From Uloborus plumipes (Eukaryota > Arthropoda > Arachnida > Araneae > Uloboridae), in assembly GCA_038373865.1 (NCBI GenBank), contig JAXGGA010001186.1, positions 101,467 through 165,466 on the forward strand: a stretch of 64,000 bases of DNA. The letters run 5' to 3'. A program made the translations under genes and the position numbers. A model generated the notes under the pieces. That model saw only the letters and a program-made list of their open reading frames with translations, was not told the DNA's origin and did not search any database. Each line of letters starts with the position of its first letter. Position 1 is the stretch's first letter. Positions 33,515-45,270 of this stretch are shown piece after piece.

Positions 33515-34408
33515 GGTAGTCTGGTAACTTGGGTTCAAAAAATCGAAATTTTTTTTTTTGCTTAATTTGAAAGTACAATGTCTTGCAAATATACTGTGAA
33601 CATTTCGGACGGAAATTCGAAATATTTCGGGAGTTATTAAGGTCGACCGGCAGCTGCAACCGCTTGGACCCTTCTATTTTTGAGCGCATTTTTTATACCT
33701 GGGTTGACTCTGTTATTCTATTATATATATTTATATATATATATATATATATTTATGTATATAGAATTTATATTTATTTTAAATATAAATGCCGCTCCAG
33801 ACATATACAATTGACGTAATTTTAAGGTTTAAGAAAATTTGTTGTTGAACTTTAAACGCGTTTTTCTCAAAACATTGTTTTAACGGTCGGCACGGGTCCT
33901 CACTTTTTTTCTACTGAACAGATTGCTTTCAAATTTTAACAGGCTGTTCTACACACTTATAGTTCTCGTCGGAACTAACGAGAATTTTTTTCACCACTAA
34001 CTTTTTATTTTACAATCCTTTCTTTGCTAAAATAAAAGGACTTTTTTTTTTCAAAATCCGCCATTTTGTTATTTACCCTTGAAATTAACTTTAGTAGTTC
34101 CGACCAGAATGACATGTCTATAGATTAAGAATAATCAAGAATATTTGATTTCCGACAACATCAAGAGCCAAAATCACCCGGGCCGCCCATGTGCATTTTT
34201 TTTTTTTTTTTTTTTTGAGGTTCCAACTTCGAGTAGCAATAATAATAGTAATAAACTATTAAATTTTTTCAACTAAATTTTTTTTTTATATTTTCAATAT
34301 GTAAATAAAAACACTCTTAATATTCAAGATAATTCATTGTTATTTTAATATAAAAAACCACTCTCCAAAGAAGTCATGAGAATAGCTATAAGTTACCAGA
34401 CTACTACC
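33515..34408. mobile_element. TTAA-flanked TIR element
   Basis: The left end GGTAGTCTGGTAACTT and right end AAGTTACCAGACTACTACC are inverted, with a 3-bp insertion in the right tip. TTAA lies outside both (33511-33514 and 34409-34412). A TTAA duplication fits piggyBac or Kolobok elements. A (TA)n tract lies at about 33719-33760 and poly-T at about 34198-34215. The interior has 'taattccgaccagaa'-like and 'gttctcgtcggaac' motifs but no coding frame. Confidence 0.65.
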
Positions 34409-34412
34409 TTAA

Positions 34413-35036
34413 ATCACTATTCGGACAATAAGTATTTTTATTCTCAGCGAAATTTTCAAAAAACTATTTAGCACCATCGACTTTTTCATACTTTTAAACA
34501 AAAATATTGTTTAAAAATTTGTAAGACGCCATGAACATACGGAAAAGAAAAAGAAAACCAAGATTACAGCTATAATTTCAAAAAAATTCCACCAATAACC
34601 GTGTTTTTGAGGTTGATAAGTTGATGCTAAGAGCTAGAGGCAGAAGTCAAAAATTATTATCCTCAAAATATGATCCTAATGGTGTTACTACGTTGAGAGA
34701 AAAAATATTAGTTTATTCGGACGATGAAATTGTATGTTATAAAATATTTTCTTTTTTACGATTTGATATTTTACCATGCATTTGGATGAAACTTGTAGCA
34801 TTAGAATTCATTAAACATGCAAAAAAAAAAAAAAATGCTTACGTTTAAATATGTCAAGAGATATACTCTTAATAGTTTGAGTATTATACTTTCTTTTCAT
34901 ATTTATAATTGCCTGACAGTTATAAATTGGTTATTGTAATAATTTTCTGAAAAGTGTCATGCGTTTTAACCCTTTAAGGACTACGTGACATAAGTGTCCT
35001 TTAAGACAAAATTAATTTTATAATTAATCGGATATT
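34413..35036. other. Spacer with a piggyBac-like single end
   Basis: A 75-codon frame at 34621-34848 has no recognisable domain. TTAACCCTTTAAGGAC (about 34967-34982) with 'gtgtcctttaagac' downstream resembles a piggyBac-type terminus, without a partner. Otherwise this is AT-rich DNA. Confidence 0.3.
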
Positions 35037-35038
35037 TA

Positions 35039-36203
35039 CAGTGGAACTCGACAAATGGATAACTCGACTACCTCGTTAAGGCGGCATTTATTTTTCCAAT
35101 GGTAGGTCCAATATTAATTCCAACGGGTGAAAACCTCTGTAACGTGACACATATTTACAGAACCCCTATAAGTCGACATCCACTTACTACTTAAGTCCGC
35201 TTTCTGGAATCAATATTCTTTCACATTGACCATTTCTGAGAATTTAGCGATTTCAGAGTTAGTCAATTGATTCTTTTCTGGGTTTTTTCTTTAAAGAATT
35301 TCCTTCTTGTACCTCGAGGTTTCAGCCACCACACGCTGTGGTGTTAGTGCAATCCCAGGGCTAGGAGGGTTAGAAAAACGTACGCAGGGCAGCCCCCAAG
35401 TGGCAGGACCGCCGCTACCAGCGATGGGGCCTGGTATCAGTTTTATTGCCGGGGCCCCCATGCATCCCCCCTCCCCAATTGCATATTTTCATTCCATCGT
35501 TTCAGCACATTTGCAATTGTAAAAAAAAGGAGATTTTTTTTTCGGAAACTTTTTTTTTTTTTTTAGTTACGAAAGTGTGCATCTGATTTTATTTTCACGT
35601 TATTTGTATCGCTAGGTGATTTTACAAAGCGGTACATTTTCCTTTGCGCAAGCGTGTTTCATTCATTAGTGTTTGTACTAGCAATTGTTTCATATTGAGA
35701 ATCGGCAATGGAAAGCTAGATATTTTTTTTAATGAAATTATTGACACTATTACTGGAAAAACATGTTCATAACCTTACGGGCCCCCCCCCCAAAGCTCCG
35801 GGCCCCGGTACTAGAGGTCCAGTATTCCCCCCCAAACGGCGGCCCTGCCAAGTGGAGCAATGCAGCACGACAAGTGTTTTTCAAACAAGTGCGAGTAGGG
35901 CTTTTCACTTTTATAGACCTGACTGACAAGGAAATATCGCGTTTGAAAGTTATGCATTCATTCCTAATAAGTTAGTTGTTTTCTATCTTCTGTTATGTTC
36001 ATTTCAAACAAAAAAAAGCAAAGAAAGAATTGAAAACAAAAAACTGAATTAATGTTTTAACTGTGGACGGTAAGCTCTGGTAAATAAGCAGTACAAAAAA
36101 ACGCTACAATAGTCAAAATTGTGAAATCCCGGTAAGATGACACCCGCTTAACTCGACATCTTCTTATGGTCCCTTCTGGTGTCGAGCTACTGAGATTCCG
36201 CTG
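35039..36203. mobile_element. pogo-like element, non-autonomous
   Basis: The left end CAGTGGAACTCGAC follows TA (35037-35038). The right end, inverted, reads CAGCGGAATCTCAG with a TA three bases beyond it. Subterminal 'aactcgac' and 'gtcgagct' motifs recur at both ends (35062, 35172, 36152, 36181), a pattern common in pogo/Tigger-type elements. It contains the hAT MITE at 35404-35847 and poly-T tracts. No transposase is visible. Confidence 0.5.
35404..35847. mobile_element. hAT MITE
   Basis: The termini CAGGACCGCCG and CGGCGGCCCTG are inverted (one mismatch). A perfect 8-bp duplication CCAAGTGG lies at 35396-35403 and 35848-35855. The tips are rich in GGCCCC runs. It is nested inside the pogo-like element at 35039-36203. 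The 444 bp have no coding capacity. Confidence 0.8.
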
Positions 36204-38094
36204 GATAATCAATATGCTATTATTTTTTCTATACCGTTGAGGAATCAGAATGTGACTATTCGCAAAATAAAGGAATAAATGAATAAAAATAAGTAAAATT
36301 GTTCAAAAAAAAAAAAAAAAACATATTTTCAAATTACATCACAAATGAGTCTTAATACTGTCATGCTTCTACAGTTATTTAAGACGAATTTTTAATTGAA
36401 AATTGAATGAAATTAATATCATTAACTATCCAAATATTTTAAAGTGGAGTAATCAATGAATTGAAATTTGGAAAATTTTTGCAGCTTTATATCTTTAAAG
36501 AACCATAGAAAAACATATTTCTCATTCATTTACACAGATTCTGGCTTACCCAATTTCACAAAAGTTGACTTACAGGTGATTTGCGACACCATTTAAAAGT
36601 TTTATGAATGAAAAATGTCCATGCACTTTCACAAAGTCTCAAATAATTTAATGCAATGCATCCCGCTAAAAGAAATCGAATGAACGATTAAACAAAAGTC
36701 TAAAAAGAAAAAAATCATTGATTAAATTTAACTATTGTACCGAGGGAAAACACCATGTTTATGTTATTTAAATTTTAACTATACAAGTAAGAATAGGCTA
36801 ACTGATACAAAAATAAACACAAGAATATGTCAAGTAGAATAAATGGCCCTTAAAATACCAAAGCAAGTTGGAAGAATAAATTTTGAACTCTGTGTTGCCA
36901 AGACATGTTCGTAAAACACATCATCATACTCTTTCAAAGTTATAAAAGGTGCACATCCTCGCCTTGCGACAAAGATCTGATTAACGGGAAGAGCTAGTTC
37001 ACAGTAAAAAAGTTTTGAAATTTAATATGGAAAAAGTTTCAAGAAAAGTAAACCTAATACTCAAAGGGAGAAAATTTTTTGAAATTTAATTTGGAATAAT
37101 AGTTTCAAGGAAAAGTAAACCCGATACACAAAGGGAGAAAAAGTTTTTACCTTTTAAGTCGTTCATAATCTTTTTTTTTTAAATAACTAGAATCAAAATT
37201 GTTATGTTTAATGTTACGAAAACTAAAGTAACAAAAGCAGATGGCATTTAGTAGCTGTGAAGCTATTTCGTTTCAATGCTTTATTTACGTTATTTAGCTT
37301 ACAGCTTTCTTTTACCTCATGAAGAAATATCTAGGTGAGGTCTAGAGTTTATTTCGCTAGAAATATCTCTTTTCATTTCTCTAATTCCTGTACAAACTTT
37401 GAACAAACTTCAACTCGTAGAGACTTATTCTGACGTTAAAGTGTGATGCAAAACTCCAAATATTACACAAATTCATCTAAATTGGCAGTAGCAATTTAAT
37501 ACAGTTTTTCTGGTTCCAATATCAAAAGCGTTCTGGAACCCTTTTAAATTTGGAACTCTCCCCCTATCCTACCTATGATATATATGTGGCACTGAAATAT
37601 TTTTGCACCAAATTTTCTAAACTTCTAACCGAAAATGTACATCTTCATGAAAAGTATACATAAACACACACTATGTTTCTTTAAATAACTACACCAAAAC
37701 TGCTGGTAGCAGTAAATTGTTGATTGATAACTGCAGGGCAAAAAAGTTGCAAGACAATAAACTCTAAGACATAAAATGGCTATGTTAAAAGCGACTATCG
37801 TATCAACTTAAAAAAAAAGCAGTTTAACTTTTTTTGATAGTCTGTTTTAATTTAAAAAACTAACACGACGGTATAAAATTAATAAAATTACGAGTAAAGG
37901 ACTTAAAAATGACAGACATATAAAACAAAAGACACAATAACGTGACGCGGCAACTTACAAGGTAACAACTAATCGGTAATGTTAAAAAAGTGTGGTAGCA
38001 TAGTTTACATCATCGAATAAAAAGTTGGGGATACTGCGCTTCGACAAAAACCTCTTGTATTGGTTCCATCTCATGGACTGCGACAACTATTCTC
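36204..38094. other. AT-rich DNA with one local duplication
   Basis: No gene is recognised. A near-tandem duplication of about 66 bp lies at 37012-37145 ('ttttgaaatttaat', 'gtttcaagaaaagtaaacc', 'caaagggagaaaa' occur twice). A poly-A tract lies at 36306-36322. The rest shows nothing I can name. Confidence 0.4.
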
Positions 38095-38283
38095 GTTGCT
38101 CGTAAAATTACCAATTTTACACTCTATTAGTGTAAAATTGGTAATTTTACACTAATAAACTGTAAAATTGCTGCTTTATAGTAATAACCTGCAAATTTTA
38201 TTACTGTGCATTTTACAGTTTTAAACTGGAACTTTTGCTGGCAGTATTATACTGTAAAAACAACAGTTTCTTTTTTGCATTGC
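38095..38283. repeat. Minisatellite-family MITE, inverted, with a 22-bp perfect hairpin
   Basis: The motifs 'actgtaaaattgc', 'gcattttacagttttaaact' and 'gcagtattatactgtaaaaa' are the reverse of the 4557-5245 and 22410-22607 families. A perfect 22-bp stem with a 5-nt loop lies at 38102-38123 and 38129-38150. Confidence 0.6.
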
Positions 38284-39004
38284 ATATATACGATGAATTA
38301 TATTAGAAATCAATAGTAATTGGAATTAGCTCTAGTTTTTCTAACACCAAGAGACCTATGAGTATATTTCATTACAAATAATATTTTCCTTGACTACACA
38401 TTCCTTTTAATGACAACATATCCCCTTAGAAAACATGGTAAGGCGATGTTTAGAACTAATTTTATCACAAGCTTAGCAATTTTCAGTATAAATAAAGTAT
38501 TGTATCGGCAATTGTAAAAACGAATTGGCAGCAAATGAAATTCTTTCTTACTCATTTTTTTAAAAGCAGTAACATTTCTCTAAAACATCTGCTAAAATAT
38601 TCACAATTATTTATTTAGCTTGAAACGTTGGAATGTGTTGATTTCAATTGACTAGTTAGAGCATTTGTATTAAATTTGATGCACCTGACTATGAATTAAA
38701 CCTTTTTTTCTGCGGTAAACTACTACCCGTACTTACTATCAACCACTTGAATAAACAAAAGGAGAACATAACACAATCATTTTCCTTGCAACCAACAAGC
38801 TTTTGACTCAACACTAATCTCAAAACAGCAACAAATGACTCCAGGCATGACTTAGAGCATGTAGCTCTGTGATTCGACTACTGAGAAATATATTCAATTT
38901 TCGTTTAATCCTTGTAATGGAGCTAGGGATATTCTACAAATGTCACATTTTCAGGGGGGTTGTTCGGTTGTTAAATTGTAAGTTTTTGACGAAAGGGCGA
39001 CAAG
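38284..39004. other. AT-rich DNA without recognisable features
   Basis: I see no gene or repeat boundary here. Confidence 0.4.
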
Positions 39005-39006
39005 TA

Positions 39007-39743
39007 CGAGGGCTATTCAGAAAGTAAGTTACGTTTTGGTCTAGCGCCGCAATTATCGTGGCTATCGCACAAATCTTGGTGTATGGGTGTGCAGCAACTT
39101 AGTAGGCATCTAGCCGTGCAAGTTAGAAGGTTGTAGTGTCTTTCGTTCGGTTGTTACAGGCTTTTGGAATGAGCGCCGCCATTGAAAATCCCGCCAGTTG
39201 TGAGGTGAGGTCAGTGATAAGGTTTTTATGGGCAAAAAAACTTAAACCCATAGAAATTTATCGGCAACTGTGTGAAGTTTGCGGAAACAACGTGATCAGT
39301 GAAGGTAGCGTTCGCCAATGGTGCATATGTTTCAAGAATGGACGAAGTAATGTTCACGATGAAAAGAAGAGTGGGCGGCCAAGCATTGTGACCGATGAAC
39401 TGGTGGACATTCTGGAAACGTAGGCACCATTGGCGAACGCCACCTTCACTGATCACGTTGTTTCCGTAAACTTTACACAGTTGCCGATAAATTTCTATGG
39501 GTTTAAGTTTTTTTGCCCATAAAAACCTTATTACTGACCTCACCTCACAACTGGCGGGATTTTCAATGGCGGCGCTCAATCCAAAAGCCTGTAACAACCG
39601 AACGAGAGACACTACAACCTTCTAACTTGCACGGCTAGATACCTACTAAGTTGCTGCATACCCACACACCAAGATTTGTGCGATAGCCACGCTAATTGCG
39701 GCGCTAGACCAAAACGTAACTTACTTTCTGAATAGCCCTCGCA
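39007..39743. mobile_element. mariner foldback derivative
   Basis: The ends CGAGGGCTATTCAGAAAGTA and their inverse are mariner-type TIRs near TA. Instead of tips only, the arms pair for about 318 bp (39007-39325 against 39424-39741) with few mismatches, around a ~98 bp loop. Both arms carry the 5' part of the same mariner transposase in opposite directions. The element therefore arose by inverted duplication of a mariner 5' end. TA lies directly outside the left tip (39005-39006) and one or two bases off the right tip. Confidence 0.8.
39169..39423 (+). pseudogene. mariner transposase N-terminal fragment
   Basis: The frame reads MSAAIENPASCEVRSVIRFL, then AKKLKPIEIYRQLCEVCGNN, SEGSVRQWCICFKNGRSNV and KKSGRPSIVTDELVDILET. 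This is the first helix-turn-helix and the start of the second in mariner transposases of the SETMAR-like group, including the WC..F..GR and GRP(S) motifs. It stops at 39421-39423 after 84 residues, long before the DD34D catalytic core. The mirror copy of its first part lies on the minus strand (within 39424-39580). It may have lost function by the inverted duplication that built the foldback. Confidence 0.8.
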
Positions 39744-40275
39744 TAACACACATTTTTCATTAAAATATGTATGTGAACATAACAATAATTTTTCATAATA
39801 TGCTTATGAAAAACAGCGTGATATATCGCAAGTAGAGAGGACGAGTCAAACGCAATGTGACAATTCGTGACACAGGGAGGAAGGAGTTACATTCGTTAAA
39901 AAAAAGTGGGGCATCATTTTTGAACAGCCGCTAAATTCTTTTTGAACAAAACTGTTATTTTCACGATACGATTTAAAAAGGAAAACATTTTTTTGTGCAA
40001 ACGGTTTTATACTGTAGTTTTTCACGGGTTATATAAGAATCCATGTTCAGTTCACTTTTTTATTATTTGTGATTAATTACTTTTCAACGTCACTTTCTCA
40101 CATGATGTCATAGAATAGGACCCTTCATAAAACTCACATCACCACAATCAGAAATTTTATGAAACTGAATAAAATGTAACAAATATAACGTCATTAAATG
40201 AGTACATTTTTAACCGCTTCCCTTACACATTTTTTTGAGAAAAAAAATGCAGAAATTCAATTTTTTTTAATTTTA
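39744..40275. other. AT-rich DNA without recognisable features
   Basis: No gene or repeat boundary is seen. Confidence 0.4.
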
Positions 40276-40440
40276 TTATTTAATACAAGGAAACAAAACA
40301 AAACATGTAGGTTTTAAGTTGATGTTTGAATATTTTACAAATGTAAAATCACTTAGTTTCGCCCGAGTTTTGTCGGGATAATAATTACCTGCAACTCATA
40401 CGAGCCCGAGATAACTTGGGATAATCAGGCAAGCGGTTAA
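40276..40440. repeat. Dispersed repeat, copy 2 of 2
   Basis: This is the same-orientation counterpart of 27817-28036, sharing 'gtttcgcccgagttttgtcg' (with differences) and 'aattacctgcaactcatacg'. No ends or duplication are defined. Confidence 0.6.
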
Positions 40441-41070
40441 TGAAACGAAAAGTTCCCCTGAGGCCTTTACTGACTTGAAATAACCCCGTTTTACTACAAA
40501 CCGGATCAATTCAAAAATATCTTTCTACTGTTATCAAAACAGAATGAAAAATAATTATGGAGTCTTCATTCATCCAGAACGACTTCCAGCTTACTTGATA
40601 TCACTTTTAGCGACTCCCAACTCAAATGTCCCATTTCGAATCTTCACTAAAACTTATTTTTAAGTCATTGACACTGGAAAAGGGACGCCAAGAAGTGACG
40701 TCTACTGCTTAATCACACCTCATATCATCCAGGAAAAATGCAGCAACGTAATTTTCGAGGATACGTTACTTCAATATAGTTTCAGTTAAGAGCTTGAAAT
40801 ACGTTTCGAGCATTGAGCCCTCTCTAATTGCTCTGCCTAAGCTGGAAATGTGAATAATCTAGAGCTTGTGTAAGCTTATTTCTGTGCCTCAAAATCGAAC
40901 TAAAGCAAGTCCATGTTCGTTACTTTTGTGGAGAGCGCGAAGAGGTAGGTCGTATGCATTACAATCATACAAAGGATTTGACTCGCGCTCTTTTCCGCTG
41001 TGAACTCTAATTGCGAAATAACTTCTTTTTTCAATAACGTTCTCATGGATGGATGCGGAAAGAGACTCGA
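40441..41070. other. Unassigned DNA before the 4.2 kb palindrome
   Basis: No recognisable gene. Overlapping minus-strand frames at 40889-41095 have no domain. Confidence 0.35.
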
Positions 41071-42045
41071 TATGAGCGATTCCATACCAAATCACCGAAT
41101 GGGGGTCGCACGACCGACTCTGATTTTTTTTTAATTTGGTACACAGATTGATGGTATAGAGGTATGAAAAAGCCCAAAAGGAAAGTTACCTGCTCCACTT
41201 ATTTTCTGAGATACATGCCCTCAAAGTTTGTCCGCCACGTCAAAATACTAAAAAAGTGATGTTATTTAATCATTTTTTATAAAAAATCGTACTCATGCAA
41301 AATAAAAGTGTTAGATATCTATGGAAACTAGTTACTCCAGGCATTCTGAAAAAAAAGAGTAGAACGTTCATAATGAAAATTGCCAAGGTACAGGGCTCTT
41401 TGAAGTTGTCACCACAAAAACTTGATTTTGCAGATTTTGCTAAAATTCAGGCATTTATTACAAAAAAAGGCAAACAAAACCAAAGGTTTTCTCACTTTCT
41501 GGTAGTGTACAGGTCCTCCCTGTAATTTGCTACGCAATAAATTTTTTGGGTTTCTCACTCCTTCTTGGAAATATTTTAGCTTAAAAATAAGCCGTAAGGC
41601 AAAAAATGGTTTTTGGCCATCTTGGCAGCCATTTTTCTCATAAAGGGGGAGCAGTAGAAACTTTAATTTTTTTTTTTTTAAACAAGCCACTGATATGTTA
41701 GCTATTCACAGGAAAAGAGTTTACTTTTGGTTATTTCTCCCATTAAGAGATATCCTGCTGACAGTATATGCATGTTTTTCGCGACGACCATATGCTTTTG
41801 TTCCCCCTCTCATGGACTTAAAATTAATTAAACCAAAAAATAATTATATATGTATTATTAGCTGTATTATCTACTCAATATGTCATGAAATTTAATTTAT
41901 TAAATCATTGAACAATAAATTAGATAATTGATGAAAACAAGAAAAAGTATTTCTCTGATGCCTGAGCATTATGCATTCATAACTATAAAGCACTAAATAC
42001 TTTATTGAGAAATTAATTAACATAAATGAGCTCTAAATAGTTATA

Positions 42046-43251
42046 CACTGAAGTGACAAAAGTCATGGGATACCTCTTAATATCGTGTCGGCCCTCCTTT
42101 TGCCCGGCGAAGTGCAACAACTCGACGTGGCATGGACTCAACAAGTCGTTGGAAGTCTTCTGCAGGAATATTGAGCCATGCTGTCTCGATAGACGTCCAT
42201 AATTGTGAAAGCGTTGATGGGGCAGGATTTTGGGCACGAACAGACCTCTCGATGGTGTCCCATAAATGCTCAATGGGATTCATGTCGGGCGATCTAGGCG
42301 GCCAAATCATTCGTTGGAATTGTCCAGAATTTTCTTCAAACCAATTGCGAACAGTTGTGGCCGGTTTGTCATCCATAAAAATCCCATCGTTGTTTGGGTA
42401 CATGAAGTCCATGAATGGCTGCAAGTGATCTCCAAGTAGCTGCACATAAGCATTTCCAGTCAATGTTCGGTCCAGTCGCACTAGAGGACCAAGTCCATGC
42501 CATGAAAAAACAGCCCACACCATTACGGAGCCACCACCAGCTTGAACAGTGCCTTGCTGACAGTTTGGGTCCATGGCTTCGTGGGGTCTGCGCCACACTC
42601 GAACCCTACCATCGGCTCTTACCAGCTGAAATCGTGACTCATCGGACCAGGCCACGGTTTTCCATTCATCTAGGGACCAACCGATATGCTCACGTGCCCA
42701 CGAGAGTCGCTGCAAGCGATGTCGTTCTGTCAGTAAAGGCACTCGAGTCGGTCTTCTGCTGGAATAGCCCAAGAAATCCAAATTTCTTCGCACAGTTCTA
42801 GCAGACACGTCCATTGTACATCCCACATTGATTTCTACGGTGATTTGACGCAGTGTTGCTTGTCTGTTAGAATTTACGACTCTTTGCAGACGTCGCCGGT
42901 CTCGATCTTTAAGTGCAGGCGGTCGACCACTGCGCTGTCCATGGTGGGATGTTATGCCTGAAATTTCATACTCTCGGCACACTCTTGACACAGTGGATCT
43001 GGGAATGTTGAATTCTCTAACGATTTCCGAAATGGCATGACCCATGCGTCTAGCTCCAACTAACATTCCGCGTTCAAAGTCTGTTAATTCACGTCGTGCG
43101 GTCATCATCACGTTAAAACCTCTTCACATGAATAACTTGAACAGAAATGAAAGCTCTGTAAAAGCACTGCGCATTTATACCTGTTCTATGCGATGCTACT
43201 GCCATCTGAAAATTTGCATATTGCTATCCCATGACTTTAGTCACTTCAGTG
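42046..43251 (-). mobile_element. Tc1-like transposon, second family
   Basis: The TIRs CACTGAAGTGACAAAAGTCA and their inverse (TGACTTTAGTCACTTCAGTG) match with one difference over at least 27 bp. TA lies at 42044-42045 and 43252-43253. The opposite palindrome arm reads straight through the site ('aatatttatattataagc' near 44256-44273), which is the empty allele. The 1206 bp encode one transposase on the minus strand. Confidence 0.93.
42077..43111 (-). CDS. Tc1-like DDE transposase, full-length frame with altered catalytic loop
   Basis: The 344-codon frame fills the element, the usual Tc1 length. Residues 9-52 form a first helix-turn-helix (DFERGMLVGARRMGHAISEI, STVSRVCREY). An AT-hook-like GRPP lies at 62-65 and a second helix-turn-helix follows at about 68-118. 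The DDE core shows D157 (AWSDESRF), D248 (IFMDDKPATT) and E281 (NPIEHLWD). The position after the second Asp normally reads D-N-x-x-x-H in this superfamily; here it is D-K-P-A-T-T, and the interval to Glu is 32 residues, so a small in-frame deletion or replacement has probably removed the conserved Asn and His. The start at 43111 offers three consecutive Met codons. The protein is probably inactive despite an open frame. No stops or frameshifts suggest a fairly young insertion. Confidence 0.88.
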   Translation of the reverse strand: MMMTARRELTDFERGMLVGARRMGHAISEIVREFNIPRSTVSRVCREYEISGITSHHGQRSGRPPALKDRDRRRLQRVVNSNRQATLRQITVEINVGCTMDVSARTVRRNLDFLGYSSRRPTRVPLLTERHRLQRLSWAREHIGWSLDEWKTVAWSDESRFQLVRADGRVRVWRRPHEAMDPNCQQGTVQAGGGSVMVWAVFSWHGLGPLVRLDRTLTGNAYVQLLGDHLQPFMDFMYPNNDGIFMDDKPATTVRNWFEENSGQFQRMIWPPRSPDMNPIEHLWDTIERSVRAQNPAPSTLSQLWTSIETAWLNIPAEDFQRLVESMPRRVVALRRAKGGPTRY

Positions 43252-45270
43252 TATTATAAGCAATACCCAATCTTGTGATTGGGATACTCCTGTTTTTAAT
43301 TGAAGAATTTCTTGAATATCACATGAATATCAGGAAAATAAATGAGGTCTTTTCGTTTGATGTAGGATACTTTATGACAAATTTCATTTGATGGGCTACT
43401 AACTGAGCATGGTGATAAAGAGCTATTAATTTCAGCATCGAATTCCATTTTACCTTATTAACAGTTAAACATTTATAAAATAATTAAATAAATAATTTAA
43501 TATAAAGCCATGCTTGAAGAATTCAAATTAGTGCAACTAATTTATTCCCATACTGATCTTTACAAAACTGACATGTGTTGAGCACTGATAAGAACTGACA
43601 AGAATAAGTTTACTCACTAAAATACTAGTTCACAGATACTATAAAGCGTACATTATGTTTTCTACAAAATAATACTGCAACAAAGAACAAGGGTATAAAG
43701 GGGTAGGTACTAAAGAATTTCTTGAAAAATCAATTAAAATAAAGGAGCTTCGAATATTTATCTCATAGGCAATACCCAATCTTGTGATTGGATGTTCCTG
43801 ATTGATGGCTATAAACAGGAGGATACCCTTGTTCTTTGTTGCAGTATTATTTTGTGGAAAATAGAATGTATGCTTTATAGTATCTGTGAACTAATATTTT
43901 AGTGAGTAAACTTTTTCTTGTCAGTTCTTATCAGTGCTCAACGCATGTCAATTTTGTAAAGATCAGTATGGGAATAAATTAGTTGCACTAATTTTAATTC
44001 TTCAAGCATGGCTTTATATTAAATTATTTATTTAATTATTTTGTAAATATTTAACTGTTAATAAGGTAAAATAGAATTCGATGCTGAAATTAATAGCTCT
44101 TTATCACCATGCTCAGTTAGTAGCCCATCAAATGAAATTTGTCATAAAATATCCTACATCAAACGAAAAGACCTCATTTATTTTCCTGATATTCATGTGA
44201 TATTCAAGAAATTCTTCAATTAAAAACAGGAGTATCCCAATCACAAGATTGGGTATTGCTTATAATATAAATATTTAGATCTCATTTATGTTAATTAATT
44301 TCTCAAGAAAGTATTTAGTGCTTTATAATTATGAATGCATAATGCTCAGGCATCAGAGAAATACTTTTTCTTTTTTTCATCAATTATCTAATTTATTGTT
44401 CAATGATTTAATAAATTAAATTTCATGACATATTGGGTAGATAATACAGCTAATAATAAATATATCATTATTTTTTGGTTTAATTAATTTTAAGTCCATG
44501 AGAGGGGGAACAAAAGCATATGGTCGTCGCGAAAAACATGCATATACTGTCAGCAGGATATCTCTTAATGGGAGAAATAACCAAAAGTAAACTCTTTTCC
44601 TGTGAATAGCTAACATATCAGTGGCTTGTTTAAAAAAAATTAAAGTTTCTACTGCTCCCCCTTTATGAGAAAAATGGCTGCCAAGATGGCCAAAAACGCA
44701 TTTTTTGCCTTACGGCTTATCTTTAAGCTAAAATATTTCCAAGAAGGAGTGAGAAACCCAAACAATTTATTGCGTAGCAATTTACAGGGAAGACCTGTAC
44801 ACTACCAGAAAGTGAGAAAACCTTTGGTTTTATTTGCCTTTTTTTGTAATAAATGCCTGAATTTTAGCAAAATCTGCAAAATCAAGTTTTTGTGGTGACA
44901 ACTTCAAAGAGCCCTGTACCTTGGCAATTTTCATTATGAACGTTCTAGTATTTTTTTTCAGAATGCCTGGAGTAACTAGTTTCCACAGATATCCAACACT
45001 TTTATTTTGCATGAGTACGATTTTTTATAAAAAATGATTAAATAACATCACTTTTTTAGTATTTTGACGTGGCGGACAAACTTTGAGGGCATGTATCTCA
45101 GAAAATAAGTGGAGCAGGTAACTTTCCTTTTGGGCTTTTTCATACCTCTACACCATCAATCTGTGTACCAAATTAAAAAAAAAATCCGAGTCGGTCGTGC
45201 GACCAACTTTTTTTTTTCGGTGATTAGGTATGAATCGCTCATATACAATACAGTAAATCAAGCTCTAAGG

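Larger units (their letters stand above)
41073..45241. repeat. 4.2 kb palindromic element with TGAGCGATTC ends
   Basis: The ends TGAGCGATTCCATACC and GGTATGAATCGCTCA are inverted and have TA outside (41071-41072, 45242-45243). The outer arms 41073-42045 and 44262-45241 are inverse copies. After the Tc1-like insertion (42046-43251) the pairing resumes, with 43254-43697 matching 43827-44261. With the insertion removed the element is about 2.96 kb: two ~1.4 kb arms around a ~130 bp spacer (43698-43826). The spacer contains a third copy of 'gcaatacccaatcttgtgat'. The arms differ by scattered substitutions and small indels. Paired open frames (41295-41525 plus with 44830-45012 minus; 41695-41895 plus with 44416-44616 minus) are mirror images without a domain I recognise. 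The class is unknown. Confidence 0.75.

Noticed and set aside
41295..45012. Mirrored open frames in the 4.2 kb palindrome as genes
   Set aside because: They are inverse copies of each other with no recognisable domain and are explained by the palindrome.
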